64,000 nt of DNA from Pseudomonas sp. LS.1a (GTDB lineage Bacteria > Pseudomonadota > Gammaproteobacteria > Pseudomonadales > Pseudomonadaceae), in assembly GCF_022533585.1 (NCBI RefSeq), contig NZ_CP092827.1:660001-724000 (forward strand), written 5' to 3'. Below are positions 11,198 to 19,630 of the stretch, one piece after another. Position numbers and translations under genes: made by a program. Below the pieces are notes generated by a model. The model was not told the DNA's origin. It worked only from the letters and a program-made list of their open reading frames with translations, and did no database searches. Positions within the stretch are counted from its first letter, which is position 1; each line of letters opens with the position of its first letter.

Positions 11198-11627
11198 CAC
11201 CCGTATCGGCCAGAACACCGAAGTCACCCTGCACTTCGCGCTGCACCTGGAAAACGGCGACACCGTAGACAGCACGTTCGACAAGGCCCCAGCCACCTTC
11301 AAGGTCGGCGATGGCAACCTGCTGCCAGGTTTCGAGAACGCCCTGTTCGGCTTCAAGGGCGGTGACAAGCGCACCGTCGTGGTGGCCCCGGAGAACGCCT
11401 TCGGCCAGCCCAACCCGCAGAACGTGCAAGTCATGCCGCGGTCCCAGTTCCAGGGCATGGAGTTGTCCGAAGGGCTGTTGATCATCTTCAACGACGCCGC
11501 CAACACCGAGCTGCCGGGTGTGGTCAAAGCGTTCGATGACGACCAGGTGACCATCGACTTCAATCACCCACTGGCTGGCAAGACCCTGACCTTCGAGGTG
11601 GAGATCCTCGAGGTGAAGGCCCTGTAA
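11190..11627 (+). CDS. fkpB: FKBP-type peptidyl-prolyl isomerase (SlpA type)
   Basis: 145 aa. The fold is recognised from [36 protein letters not shown] and the acidic insert EKAFG-like stretch [13 protein letters not shown]. This is the small cytoplasmic FKBP that lies between lspA and ispH in many gammaproteobacteria. It isomerises prolyl bonds and acts as a folding helper. It overlaps lspA by 8 bp and is followed after 14 bp by ispH. Confidence 0.95.
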   Translation: MTDTRIGQNTEVTLHFALHLENGDTVDSTFDKAPATFKVGDGNLLPGFENALFGFKGGDKRTVVVAPENAFGQPNPQNVQVMPRSQFQGMELSEGLLIIFNDAANTELPGVVKAFDDDQVTIDFNHPLAGKTLTFEVEILEVKAL

Positions 11628-11641
11628 GCCTGGAGCCGAGC

Positions 11642-12589
11642 ATGCAAATCAAACTCGCCAACCCTCGCGGCTTCTGCGCGGGGGTCGACCGGGCGATCGA
11701 GATCGTCAACCGCGCGCTGGAAGTCTTCGGCCCGCCGATCTATGTGCGTCACGAAGTGGTGCACAACAAGTTCGTGGTGGAAGACCTGCGCAACCGTGGT
11801 GCCATCTTCGTCGAAGAGCTGGACCAGGTGCCGGACGATGTCATCGTCATTTTCAGTGCCCACGGCGTTTCCCAGGCCGTGCGCCAGGAAGCCGCTGGCC
11901 GTGGCCTGAAAGTGTTCGATGCCACCTGCCCGCTGGTGACCAAGGTGCACATCGAAGTGGCCAAATACAGCCGCGACGGCCGTGAGTGCATCCTCATCGG
12001 CCACGAGGGGCACCCGGAAGTCGAAGGCACCATGGGCCAGTATGACGCCAGCAACGGCGGCGCCATCTACCTCGTCGAAGACGAGGAGGATGTTGCCAAC
12101 CTGCAGGTGAAAGACCCGGACCACCTGGCATTCGTCACCCAGACCACGCTGTCGATGGACGACACCAGCCGCGTCATCGACGCCCTGCGTGCACGCTTCC
12201 CGAACATTGGCGGCCCGCGCAAGGACGACATCTGCTACGCCACCCAGAACCGCCAGGACGCGGTCAAGCAACTGGCGGACGAGTGCGACGTGGTACTGGT
12301 GGTCGGCAGCCCGAACAGCTCCAACTCCAACCGCCTGCGCGAGCTGGCCGAGCGCATGGGCACCCCGGCTTACCTGATCGACGGTGCCGAAGACCTGCAA
12401 CGTGGCTGGTTCGACCAGGCGGCGCGGATCGGCATCACCGCCGGTGCTTCGGCCCCCGAAGTGCTGGTGCGTGGCGTGATCGAGCAGCTCAAGGCCTGGG
12501 GCGCCAGCGGCGCTGAAGAGCTGGATGGGCGGGAAGAGAACATCACCTTCTCCATGCCCAAAGAGCTGCGGGTTCGGTCGCTGATCTGA
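11642..12589 (+). CDS. ispH: 4-hydroxy-3-methylbut-2-enyl diphosphate reductase
   Basis: 315 aa. IspH makes IPP and DMAPP in the last step of the MEP isoprenoid pathway using a 4Fe-4S cluster. The three cluster cysteines are in [10 protein letters not shown] (about residue 12), [11 protein letters not shown] (about 96) and [11 protein letters not shown] (about 197). The substrate-binding motif [10 protein letters not shown] follows. It is the last gene of the ribF-ileS-lspA-fkpB-ispH operon. Confidence 0.98.
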   Translation: MQIKLANPRGFCAGVDRAIEIVNRALEVFGPPIYVRHEVVHNKFVVEDLRNRGAIFVEELDQVPDDVIVIFSAHGVSQAVRQEAAGRGLKVFDATCPLVTKVHIEVAKYSRDGRECILIGHEGHPEVEGTMGQYDASNGGAIYLVEDEEDVANLQVKDPDHLAFVTQTTLSMDDTSRVIDALRARFPNIGGPRKDDICYATQNRQDAVKQLADECDVVLVVGSPNSSNSNRLRELAERMGTPAYLIDGAEDLQRGWFDQAARIGITAGASAPEVLVRGVIEQLKAWGASGAEELDGREENITFSMPKELRVRSLI

Positions 12590-12617
12590 CACGGCCCGCA
12601 CCTGGGGGCTGTTTTAT

Positions 12618-12655
12618 GTGGGAGCGGCCTTGTGTCGCGAAGGGGCCGCTCCCAC
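12618..12655. repeat. REP-type palindrome
   Basis: GTGGGAGCGGCC at 12618-12629 is inverse to GGCCGCTCCCAC at 12644-12655. It lies between the convergent ispH and pseudopilin genes. Confidence 0.85.
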
Positions 12656-12669
12656 AGCGACCGCGCATG

Positions 12670-13161
12670 CTAGCTGGAAGTGCATTGGGAGTTTTTTGGC
12701 TCTCCCGTGAGTACCCTGACCCTGCCAGTGGATGCCATCACCACTTGATACTGGCTGGTTGCAGTCAAGCGCTCGCAAACCTCCATCGTTGAAGCAAGCC
12801 AATTTTGGTTTTGCCCCAGCGGCACCCCTTGCGCACTGAATTTCAGCTGCACACCGCGATTACTCGTGATCTTCAGCGGCCGTGAAAGACGCTGCTCGCG
12901 CAGCACCTGCTGGTTATGCTCCAGCACCACCCGCCAACCATTCCCCCAATTACCGTCCAACGCCTGCACCAGTACCGGCTGGCTTTGCAGCACGGCATGG
13001 CTGCGCGCACTGCGCAGCGCCTGTGCCAGGTCACGGGCGGCCGCCGCCCTGTGCAGGTCATCGCTCAACCTGGCGTAGGCCGGCATGCCGAGCTGCGTCA
13101 GCAACATGGCCACCGCCAAGGCCGACAACATTTGAATCAGTGTTACACCTCGTTGCTTCAC
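12670..13161 (-). CDS. FimT/GspH-type minor pseudopilin
   Basis: 163 aa from a GTG start at 13161, which has a good ribosome site (AGGGAGG, about 8 nt upstream). It begins with a short basic leader, KQRG, followed by a hydrophobic helix VTLIQMLSALAVAMLL, the prepilin pattern cut by PilD. The residue at position +5 after cleavage is Q where most pilins have E, as in some FimT/GspH proteins. The C-terminal half ends in CTSS with an upstream cysteine (MEVCERL), a likely disulfide. It is transcribed away from the other pseudopilin genes starting at 13271. A role in type IV pilus assembly or DNA uptake is inferred. Confidence 0.8.
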   Translation of the reverse strand: MKQRGVTLIQMLSALAVAMLLTQLGMPAYARLSDDLHRAAAARDLAQALRSARSHAVLQSQPVLVQALDGNWGNGWRVVLEHNQQVLREQRLSRPLKITSNRGVQLKFSAQGVPLGQNQNWLASTMEVCERLTATSQYQVVMASTGRVRVLTGEPKNSQCTSS

Positions 13162-13270
13162 CGTGCATTCCTCCCTGGAAGTGCTTGGCTGTAGCTTCAC
13201 GGTCGTTGGACCAGCGGTCCAGTCGCCCGGGTTCAATGCAATTGCGGGAAAAGTCGCAGGAGGTGCAGGG

Positions 13271-13453
13271 ATGCGCGCAAGGCAATGGGGCATGACGCTG
13301 CTGGAGGTGCTGTTGGCAATGGTGGTCGTGGCCGTGGGCGTGTTTGCAGCGGCAGGGCTGCTACTGCAGGCATTGCAGGCTACCGACAGCGCACACCGCG
13401 AAGGGCAGGCGGCGTTGGCAGCGCACAGTGAGCGTGAACGGAGCAGGCGGTGA
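13271..13453 (+). CDS. Very short PilV-like pseudopilin
   Basis: 60 aa. The ATG at 13271 follows GCAGGAGGTGCAGGG, a strong ribosome site. The sequence MRARQWGMTLLEVLLAMVVV is a type IV prepilin leader with cleavage after G7 and E at position +5. PilV proteins are usually well over 100 aa; this one stops soon after the N-terminal helix, at the TGA overlapping the next start. It may be a truncated remnant or a deliberately short helix-only pseudopilin. The context (pilW-, pilX- and pilE-like genes directly behind) supports the PilV position. Confidence 0.7.
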   Translation: MRARQWGMTLLEVLLAMVVVAVGVFAAAGLLLQALQATDSAHREGQAALAAHSERERSRR

Positions 13454-14091
13454 GGCGCCTCCAGGGTGGTTTCGGCTTGCTCGAGCTGACGCTGGCGCTG
13501 TCCATCGGGGTGATGTTGCTGGCGGCGGCCAGCCAGCTCTTTGCCTCTGCTCACCAGGCTTGGCGCCTGCAACGTACGGCAGTGCGCATGCAGGATGAGG
13601 CGCGGCTGGCATTGCTGCGCATGGCGCAGGATATCCGCATGGCGGGGATGTTTGGTTGCCTGCGGATCGCGCCAGGTGACTTCAAGGCCGCGAGCGCACA
13701 GCAGGCATTCGCCCGCCCGCTGGAAGTTGATACCAGTACCCTGAGCCTGGTGGTGGCGGAGTTGCCGGGACAGGCTGGCAAGAGTGACTGGCTTTTGCAG
13801 ACGGACTGTATCGAGAAGGTGGTCGTGCAAGCAGAGCGCGATGAGCGATACCCGTTGGCGTACCCCATCAGCAAGTACGTTTATCAGCTTCAGGGCAATG
13901 TGCTGAAGTTCAAGCGAGGAACAAGCTTTCAGCCGTTGGTGGAGAATGTGCGAGCGGCGCGTTTCGAACGTGTGCAAACGTCGCAGGGAGAGCGAGTGGA
14001 TATCGCCCTGACGTTATACGAGCCCACGCTCAGGATCGAACAACGTCATGCACTGAGCGTGGCGTTGCGCAACCCGGTACCGGGGCCATGA
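13450..14091 (+). CDS. PilW-like minor pseudopilin
   Basis: 213 aa from a GTG start that overlaps the previous stop. The N terminus VRRLQGGFGLLELTLALSIGVMLLAAASQLF has the prepilin G/F-type cleavage site and the +5 glutamate. The remainder fits the larger PilW class, with cysteines in MFGCLRIAP and TDCIEKV. It probably caps the pilus tip with the neighbouring pseudopilins. It overlaps the next gene by 4 bp (ATGA). Confidence 0.82.
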   Translation: MRRLQGGFGLLELTLALSIGVMLLAAASQLFASAHQAWRLQRTAVRMQDEARLALLRMAQDIRMAGMFGCLRIAPGDFKAASAQQAFARPLEVDTSTLSLVVAELPGQAGKSDWLLQTDCIEKVVVQAERDERYPLAYPISKYVYQLQGNVLKFKRGTSFQPLVENVRAARFERVQTSQGERVDIALTLYEPTLRIEQRHALSVALRNPVPGP

Positions 14092-14552
14092 AGCGTCAAC
14101 ACGGTGTCGTGTTGCTGTTGGCGTTGGTGTTGAGCCTGCTGCTAGGTTTGCTGACGACCTCGGCCCTGCGCGAAGCCGTGGTTGAAACACGCATGGCCGG
14201 CGACATGCACGATGGCCTGCTGGCATTTGAAGAGGCTGAGGCCACCTTGCAGACAGGGGCGAGCGAGCTTGAGCGGGCATCCCCTGATCCATGCACAGCG
14301 TGCCTTCCGCCAACCCGGCCGCATGATCTGCCGGGGCAGTGGCAGCACACGGCATCCGGTTACTTCCATATACAGAACCTGGGACCCAGTACTCGCGCCG
14401 CACACATGCCGGAAGGGCAGCAGGTCACCCTGTTCCGGATAACTGCCGTCAGCCGGCAAACCCAGTCACGCCATGTACTGGAAGCCGTCTACGCCGTGGC
14501 CGGCGACACAACCCGGCGCATCACCTGGCGGCAAAGATTGCGAGGAGACTGA
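14088..14552 (+). CDS. PilX-like minor pseudopilin
   Basis: 154 aa, starting MKRQHGVVLLLALVLSLLLGLLTTSALRE. As in PilX proteins, the leader ends in QHG and the helix lacks the usual +5 glutamate. The motif ETRMAGDMHDGLLAFEEAEATL (residues 27 onward) is typical of PilX. CTACLPP holds a close cysteine pair. It overlaps pilW by 4 bp, and pilE starts 1 bp after its stop. Confidence 0.82.
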   Translation: MKRQHGVVLLLALVLSLLLGLLTTSALREAVVETRMAGDMHDGLLAFEEAEATLQTGASELERASPDPCTACLPPTRPHDLPGQWQHTASGYFHIQNLGPSTRAAHMPEGQQVTLFRITAVSRQTQSRHVLEAVYAVAGDTTRRITWRQRLRGD

Positions 14553-14553
14553 C

Positions 14554-14943
14554 ATGCAGCAAGGCTTGAGCCTGATCGAGTTGTTGATTGTGCTGGCCGT
14601 GACCGGCATTCTGGCAGCCATTGCCTACCCCAGTTACAGCGACCAGCTACGGCGAGCCGCGCGCAGCGAAGTGGTTGGCCTGCTGCATGATGCCGCCCTG
14701 CGCCTGGAGCGCCACCGCCTGCGCACTGGCCAATACGCCGAGGGCGACCCGGCCTTGCCCGACGGTACCCGCTATTACAGCCTGCAGGCCCGGCGCGACA
14801 GCGACACCTTCACGCTGCGCGCCCGGCGGCTGCCGAGCGGGCTGATGGCGCAGGACCGCTGTGGCGATTTCCAGCTCGACCAGGCCGGCGTGCAGCGCAA
14901 TCCGGGGGCCGTTGCCGGCAGCGAGCACTGCTGGGGAAGCTGA
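14554..14943 (+). CDS. pilE: PilE-like minor pilin
   Basis: 129 aa. MQQGLSLIELLIVLAVTGILAAIAYPSY is a canonical prepilin start with cleavage after G4 and E at +5. The C-terminal cysteine pair (DRCGDF and HCWGS) could close a D-loop. It ends the pseudopilin group. No PilY1 gene, normally between pilX and pilE, is present. The ATG at 14554 follows GAGGAGACTGAC. Confidence 0.85.
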   Translation: MQQGLSLIELLIVLAVTGILAAIAYPSYSDQLRRAARSEVVGLLHDAALRLERHRLRTGQYAEGDPALPDGTRYYSLQARRDSDTFTLRARRLPSGLMAQDRCGDFQLDQAGVQRNPGAVAGSEHCWGS

Positions 14944-14997
14944 AGGTTGAATGATGCCCGGTGCATCGCGGATTTACTTCAGGTGTTGGATCGACAG

Positions 14998-16095
14998 ATG
15001 AGCAAGCAAGTAGTGGTGGTCGGCGGCGGGGTGATCGGCCTGCTGACGGCATTCAACCTGGCGGCCAAGGTCGGGCAGGTGGTGGTGTGTGATCAGGGTG
15101 AAGTCGGCCGCGAATCGTCCTGGGCCGGCGGTGGCATCGTCTCGCCGCTGTACCCGTGGCGCTACAGCCCGGCCGTGACCGCCTTGGCACACTGGTCGCA
15201 AGACTTTTATCCACAGCTGGGCGAGCGCTTGTTCGCCAGCACCGGCGTCGACCCCGAAGTGCACACCACCGGCCTTTACTGGCTCGACCTGGACGACGAG
15301 GCCGAAGCGCTGGCCTGGGCCGAGCGTGAGCAGCGGCCGCTGAGTGCCGTGGATATCTCGGCGGCCTATGACGCGGTGCCGGTGCTGGGCCCGGGCTTCA
15401 AGCGGGCCATCTACATGGCTGGCGTGGCCAACGTGCGCAACCCGCGCCTGGTGAAGTCGCTCAAGGCGGCATTGCTGGCGTTGCCCAACGTGACCTTGCG
15501 TGAGCACTGCCAGATTACCGGCTTCGTCCAGGAAGGCGGTCGCGTGACCGGTGTGCAGACGGCAGACGGCGTGCTGGCGGCGGATGAGGTGGTGCTCAGT
15601 GCCGGTGCCTGGAGTGGCGACCTGCTGCGCACGCTTGGCCTTGAGCTGCCGGTGGAGCCGGTGAAGGGCCAGATGATTTTGTTCAAGTGTGCCGAAGACT
15701 TCCTGCCGAGCATGGTGTTGGCCAAGGGGCGCTATGCGATCCCGCGGCGTGACGGGCATATTCTGGTGGGTAGCACGCTGGAGCATGCCGGTTATGACAA
15801 GACCCCGACCGAGGAGGCGCTGGAAAGCCTGAAGGCGTCGGCGGTGGAGTTGTTGCCTGAACTTGAGGGGGCCACGGTGGTGGCGCATTGGGCCGGGCTG
15901 CGGCCAGGTTCGCCGGAAGGTATTCCGTACATCGGGCCGGTGCCGGGGCATGCGGGGTTGTGGCTGAACTGCGGGCATTACCGCAACGGGCTGGTGCTGG
16001 CGCCGGCTTCGTGTCAGCTGTTTACCGACCTGCTTACCGGGGCAGCGCCGATCATTGACCCGGCGCCGTATGCGCCAGCCGGGCGGCTGGGCTGA
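14998..16095 (+). CDS. thiO: Glycine oxidase ThiO
   Basis: 365 aa. The FAD-binding motif VVVVGGGVIGLLTAFNLA is at the N terminus, and the DAO-family C-terminal stretch GLRPGSPEGIPYIGPVPG is near 303. ThiO oxidises glycine to iminoglycine for the thiazole ring of thiamine. The start MSKQVVVVGG at 14998 fits the family, although the ribosome site is weak. In Pseudomonas the gene commonly follows this pseudopilin group. A substrate other than glycine cannot be excluded from sequence alone. Confidence 0.88.
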   Translation: MSKQVVVVGGGVIGLLTAFNLAAKVGQVVVCDQGEVGRESSWAGGGIVSPLYPWRYSPAVTALAHWSQDFYPQLGERLFASTGVDPEVHTTGLYWLDLDDEAEALAWAEREQRPLSAVDISAAYDAVPVLGPGFKRAIYMAGVANVRNPRLVKSLKAALLALPNVTLREHCQITGFVQEGGRVTGVQTADGVLAADEVVLSAGAWSGDLLRTLGLELPVEPVKGQMILFKCAEDFLPSMVLAKGRYAIPRRDGHILVGSTLEHAGYDKTPTEEALESLKASAVELLPELEGATVVAHWAGLRPGSPEGIPYIGPVPGHAGLWLNCGHYRNGLVLAPASCQLFTDLLTGAAPIIDPAPYAPAGRLG

Positions 16096-16141
16096 GGGCC
16101 TCTTCGCGGGTACATCACAGGTTTCGAAAACTGTGCAATCC

Positions 16142-16172
16142 CTGTGGGAGCGGGTTTACCCGCGAAGAGGCC
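16142..16172. repeat. REP palindrome
   Basis: Core GTGGGAGCGGGTTTACCCGC followed by GAAGAGGCC. A partial inverted mate, GGCCTCTTCGCGGGT, lies about 45 bp upstream, directly after thiO. Confidence 0.85.
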
Positions 16173-16187
16173 AGTGGAGATCTGAAT

Positions 16188-16418
16188 TCAGTCTTGGCGG
16201 CCAGGCCCTTGCTGCAGGTGTGCCTGGCTGCAATACCACTCGTTGCCCTGCTGCAGCGCACGGTCATTGGGCAGGTGCACGCCGCAATGGGCGCAGCGCA
16301 CCATCTTCAGCGGCGCATCCAGCTTGGCCTCGGGGTGCGACTGTTGGCTGGCTTTGAACTTGCGCCACAGCCAGAACGCGGCGGCGATCAGGGCGATCCA
16401 GAAAAGTAGGCGAACCAT
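16188..16418 (-). CDS. Small membrane-anchored zinc-ribbon protein (PP0621 type)
   Basis: 76 aa from the ATG at 16418. One N-terminal membrane helix (MVRLLFWIALIAAAFWLW) is followed by a short basic linker and a zinc-ribbon-like region, CAHC ... WYCSQAHL. This architecture is found as a conserved Pseudomonas protein beside bamD. Function is unknown. Longer in-frame upstream sequence exists but does not look coding. Confidence 0.75.
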   Translation of the reverse strand: MVRLLFWIALIAAAFWLWRKFKASQQSHPEAKLDAPLKMVRCAHCGVHLPNDRALQQGNEWYCSQAHLQQGPGRQD

Positions 16419-16468
16419 GGTGTCCAGCTTGTCGGTTGAAGAAGCCGACAGTCTAGGACGCGGCCAAT

Positions 16469-16496
16469 AAAAAAGGGAGGCCCAAGGCCTCCCTTT
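16469..16496 (-). terminator. Intrinsic terminator of bamD
   Basis: On the minus strand the stem AAAGGGAGGCC / GGCCTCCCTTT ends in a T run, about 16 bp after the bamD stop. Confidence 0.85.
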
Positions 16497-16512
16497 CATG
16501 TACCGCTGCGTA

Positions 16513-17532
16513 TCAGTCGAACAGACCAAAGGTCATGTAGCTGAACCAGGAGCGGTCCTTCTCGGCTTCCTTCGGCCCTTCCGGCACGATCGGGTCACCG
16601 TTCTCGTCTGTCGGCAGCAGCTCACGCGGCATCTCGTCGCGTGCGTCCTGGAACTGCTTGACCACGTCCTGGTTGGCGCGGGTTTCGCCCGGCGGCAGCG
16701 GGGTGTCGGTTTCGATCAGGCCCAGGGTGGCCTTGGACAGCCAGCCGCGGCCGTCAGACTCGGTCTGCTTGGGCTGGAATTCGCCATCGACCAGGCTCGG
16801 GTGGTCCGGGTAGTTGAGCTTGAGGGTTTCCAGGCTGGTGGCGGCCAGTTCGTCCAGGTGCATCTTCTGGTACGCCTCGACCATCACCGCCAGGCCGTCG
16901 CCGACCGATGGGGTTTCCTGGAAGTTCTCCACCACGTAGCGGCCACGGTTGGCAGCGGCTACATAGGCCTGGCGGCTCAGGTAGTAGTCGGCCACATGGA
17001 TTTCGTACGAGGCCAGCAGGTTGCGCAGGTAGATCATGCGCTGCTTGGCGTCGGGCGCGTAACGGCTGTTGGGGAAGCGGCTGGTCAGCTGGGCGAACTC
17101 GTTGTACGAGTCGCGTGCGGCACCCGGGTCACGCTTGGTCATGTCCAGCGGCAGGAAGCGCGCCACCAGGCCACGGTCCTGGTCGAACGAGGTCAGGCCC
17201 TTGAGGTAGTAGGCGTAGTCGACGTTCGGGTGCTGCGGGTGCAGGCGGATGAAGCGCTCGGCGGCCGACTTGGCAGCCTCGGGCTCGGCGTTCTTGTAGT
17301 TGGCGTAGATCAGCTCGAGCTGCGCCTGGTCGGCATAGCGGCCGAACGGGTAGCGCGACTCCAGGGCCTTGAGCTTGTTCACGGCACTGGTGTAGCTGGA
17401 ATTGTCCAGGTCAGCTTGCGCCTGCTGGTACAGCTCGGCCTCGCTGAGGTTCTCGTCAATCACTTCTTTATTGGAGGAACAGGCCGCGGTGAGCCCGAGG
17501 ATGGCGATCAGCAGCAGGTGTTTCACTTGCAT
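16513..17532 (-). CDS. bamD: Outer-membrane assembly lipoprotein BamD
   Basis: 339 aa. The signal sequence ends in lipobox LTAAC with the lipidated Cys at residue 18. Tetratricopeptide-like repeats follow, as in [34 protein letters not shown] and [16 protein letters not shown]. BamD is the essential lipoprotein that works with BamA to insert beta-barrel proteins. It carries a C-terminal tail of about 80 residues beyond the TPR core, as in other pseudomonads. It is transcribed divergently from rluD. Confidence 0.96.
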   Translation of the reverse strand: MQVKHLLLIAILGLTAACSSNKEVIDENLSEAELYQQAQADLDNSSYTSAVNKLKALESRYPFGRYADQAQLELIYANYKNAEPEAAKSAAERFIRLHPQHPNVDYAYYLKGLTSFDQDRGLVARFLPLDMTKRDPGAARDSYNEFAQLTSRFPNSRYAPDAKQRMIYLRNLLASYEIHVADYYLSRQAYVAAANRGRYVVENFQETPSVGDGLAVMVEAYQKMHLDELAATSLETLKLNYPDHPSLVDGEFQPKQTESDGRGWLSKATLGLIETDTPLPPGETRANQDVVKQFQDARDEMPRELLPTDENGDPIVPEGPKEAEKDRSWFSYMTFGLFD

Positions 17533-17579
17533 GGCGGCTTGCGTCCCTTTGACGGCCGCTGTCTTGGGCGGTGCCGTCC

Positions 17580-17588
17580 TGTTATGAT
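17580..17588 (+). promoter_or_regulatory. Candidate extended -10 promoter for rluD-pgeF
   Basis: TGTTATGAT contains TG, one base and then TATGAT, the extended -10 pattern, about 90 bp before the rluD start in the bamD-rluD divergent gap. No good -35 was seen at the right spacing, which extended -10 promoters do not need. Confidence 0.45.
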
Positions 17589-17679
17589 GAGCGCCCCGGC
17601 CAACCCCGGGACAAAAGAAGTCGTATTTAACCACAAGCTCGCAGCCGAAACCAAAGGCTGTGCGCCCGCCGAATCGAGC

Positions 17680-18642
17680 ATGTCCGAGATCATTCAACTT
17701 AGCGCAGAGGTGCCGTCCGAACTGGGCGGTCAACGCCTCGACCAGGTCGCCGCCCAATTGTTCGCCGAGTACTCGCGTTCCCGGCTGACTTCGTGGATCA
17801 AAGAAGGCCGCCTGACGGTCGATGGTGCCGTGGTGCGCCCTCGAGACCTCGTCTATGGTGGCTCGCAACTTGTCCTGGAGGCCGAGCAAGAGGCCCAGGG
17901 CGAGTGGGTCGCCGAAGATATCGAGCTGGATATCGTCTACGAAGACGACCATATCATGGTGATCAACAAGCCTGCCGGGCTGGTTGTGCACCCGGCCGCC
18001 GGGCATGCCAGCGGGACATTGCTCAATGCACTGCTGCACCACGTGCCTGACATCGTCAACGTACCGCGCGCCGGTATCGTCCACCGCCTGGACAAGGACA
18101 CCACCGGCCTGATGGTAGTGGCCAAGACCTTGCAGGCGCAGACCCGGCTGGTCGAGCAGATGCAGGCGCGCAAGGTCAGCCGCATCTATGAGTGCATCGT
18201 GATTGGCGTGGTCACTGCCGGCGGCAAGATCGATGCCCCGATCGGCCGCCACGGCGGCATGCGCCAGCGCATGGCGGTCACTGACGGCGGCAAGCCGGCG
18301 GTCAGCCACTACCGTGTGCTCAAGCGCTTCCGCTCGCACACCCACGTGCGGGTCAAGCTGGAAACCGGCCGTACCCACCAGATTCGCGTGCACATGGCTC
18401 ACGTTGGCTTCCCGTTGGTCGGCGACCAGACCTACGGCGGGCGCTTCCGCATTCCGCCGGCCGCCAGCCCGACCATGGTCGAGGCGGTGAAAACCTTCCC
18501 GCGCCAGGCACTGCATGCACGCTTCCTGGCATTGGCTCACCCGATTACCGGTGAAGTCATGAAGTGGGAATCGCCGCTGCCGGATGACTTCGTCTGGTTG
18601 CTGTCGCTGCTGAACCAGGACCGCGAGAGCTTTATCGGATGA
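17680..18642 (+). CDS. rluD: 23S rRNA pseudouridine synthase RluD
   Basis: 320 aa. An N-terminal S4-like domain ([32 protein letters not shown]) is followed by the RluA-family catalytic motif [15 protein letters not shown] near residue 137, whose Asp is the nucleophile. RluD modifies three uridines in helix 69 of 23S rRNA. The start ATG 17680 fits the family. The last 4 bp overlap the pgeF start (ATGA). Confidence 0.96.
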   Translation: MSEIIQLSAEVPSELGGQRLDQVAAQLFAEYSRSRLTSWIKEGRLTVDGAVVRPRDLVYGGSQLVLEAEQEAQGEWVAEDIELDIVYEDDHIMVINKPAGLVVHPAAGHASGTLLNALLHHVPDIVNVPRAGIVHRLDKDTTGLMVVAKTLQAQTRLVEQMQARKVSRIYECIVIGVVTAGGKIDAPIGRHGGMRQRMAVTDGGKPAVSHYRVLKRFRSHTHVRVKLETGRTHQIRVHMAHVGFPLVGDQTYGGRFRIPPAASPTMVEAVKTFPRQALHARFLALAHPITGEVMKWESPLPDDFVWLLSLLNQDRESFIG

Positions 18643-19379
18643 GTGGCCTGACGCAGTCGCTGCTGTTCCCCGACTGGCCTGCTCCGGCCTCGGTGCGCGC
18701 CTGTGTCACCACCCGCCAGGGCGGTATCAGCCTGCCGCCCTATGAAACCTTCAACCTTGGTGACCATGTAGGGGACGACCCTGCCGCGGTGGCCGAGAAC
18801 CGCCGTCGCCTGAGCGACGAATTCGCCATCCAGCCGGCCTGGCTCAAGCAGGTGCACGGGCTGGTGGTGGCGGATGCCAATCCGGCCGTGGTGGCCGAGG
18901 CTGATGCCAGCTGGACCGACCAGCCTGGCATCGCCTGCACCGTGATGACTGCCGATTGCCTGCCTGTGCTGTTCTGCGACCGGGCCGGTACCCGCGTGGC
19001 GGCGGCGCATGCTGGCTGGCGTGGGCTGGCCGGTGGTGTGCTGGAAGCCACCCTGGATCGCCTGGCACTGCCGCCCGAAGAGGTGCTGGTGTGGTTGGGG
19101 CCGGCGATTGGCCCGCAGGCGTTCGAAGTGGGGCTGGAAGTGCGTGACGCCTTTACGGCGGTGCACCCGGAGGCGGGCAGGGCGTTTGTCGATGGTGCCC
19201 GGCCGGGCAAGCTGATGGCCGACATCTATGAGCTGGCGCGTATCCGTTTGGCGGCGCGTGGGGTGACTGCTGTTCATGGCGGTGGCTTGTGCACGGTCAG
19301 CGATGAGCGGTTCTTCTCCTATCGGCGTACCCCGCAGGGTGGGCGTTTTGCTTCCCTGGTGTGGCTGGAACCGCGCTAG
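18639..19379 (+). CDS. pgeF: Multicopper-polyphenol-oxidase-like protein PgeF (YfiH)
   Basis: 246 aa. Family metal/active-site motifs are present: [18 protein letters not shown] and [13 protein letters not shown], giving the conserved His-Cys-His set. In E. coli the protein hydrolyses wrongly built peptidoglycan precursors with L-Ser in place of L-Ala; related proteins also act on purine nucleosides. It is coupled to rluD as in many gammaproteobacteria and is often followed by clpB, as here. Confidence 0.92.
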   Translation: MSGLTQSLLFPDWPAPASVRACVTTRQGGISLPPYETFNLGDHVGDDPAAVAENRRRLSDEFAIQPAWLKQVHGLVVADANPAVVAEADASWTDQPGIACTVMTADCLPVLFCDRAGTRVAAAHAGWRGLAGGVLEATLDRLALPPEEVLVWLGPAIGPQAFEVGLEVRDAFTAVHPEAGRAFVDGARPGKLMADIYELARIRLAARGVTAVHGGGLCTVSDERFFSYRRTPQGGRFASLVWLEPR

Positions 19380-19386
19380 CCCTGTA

Positions 19387-19482
19387 CCGGCCTCTTCGCG
19401 GGTAAACCCGCTCCCACAGGCTAATCACAGGCCTTGAGAGCGGTGCAGGACCTGTGGGAGCGGGTTCGCCCGCGAATGGCCC
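19387..19482. repeat. Inverted pair of REP palindromes
   Basis: CGGCCTCTTCGCGGGTAAAC begins the first copy (to 19419). The second copy, in the opposite direction, runs 19451-19482 with core GTGGGAGCGGGTTCGCCCGC. The pair lies between pgeF and the clpB promoter. Confidence 0.85.
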
Positions 19483-19523
19483 GGCGCCAACCCAACAGGT
19501 TGACTTCGGTCAACCCCGCTACG

Positions 19524-19552
19524 CTTGAATCTTCCAGAATCAGCCTTATCTA
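19524..19552 (+). promoter_or_regulatory. Sigma-32-type heat-shock promoter for clpB
   Basis: CTTGAA at 19524-19529 matches the sigma-32 -35 consensus. After 14 bp, CCTTATCTA at 19544-19552 resembles the -10 consensus CCCCATNTA. It ends 78 bp before the clpB start. The match and spacing are good and the downstream gene is a known heat-shock gene. Confidence 0.7.
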
Positions 19553-19630
19553 TAAAGTCATCTCAGGCAGGTTTCTTCATAAACAGGCGCTGTCCATCGC
19601 TCCGACCTGCCCTTTAAAGGAAGGTACCCC

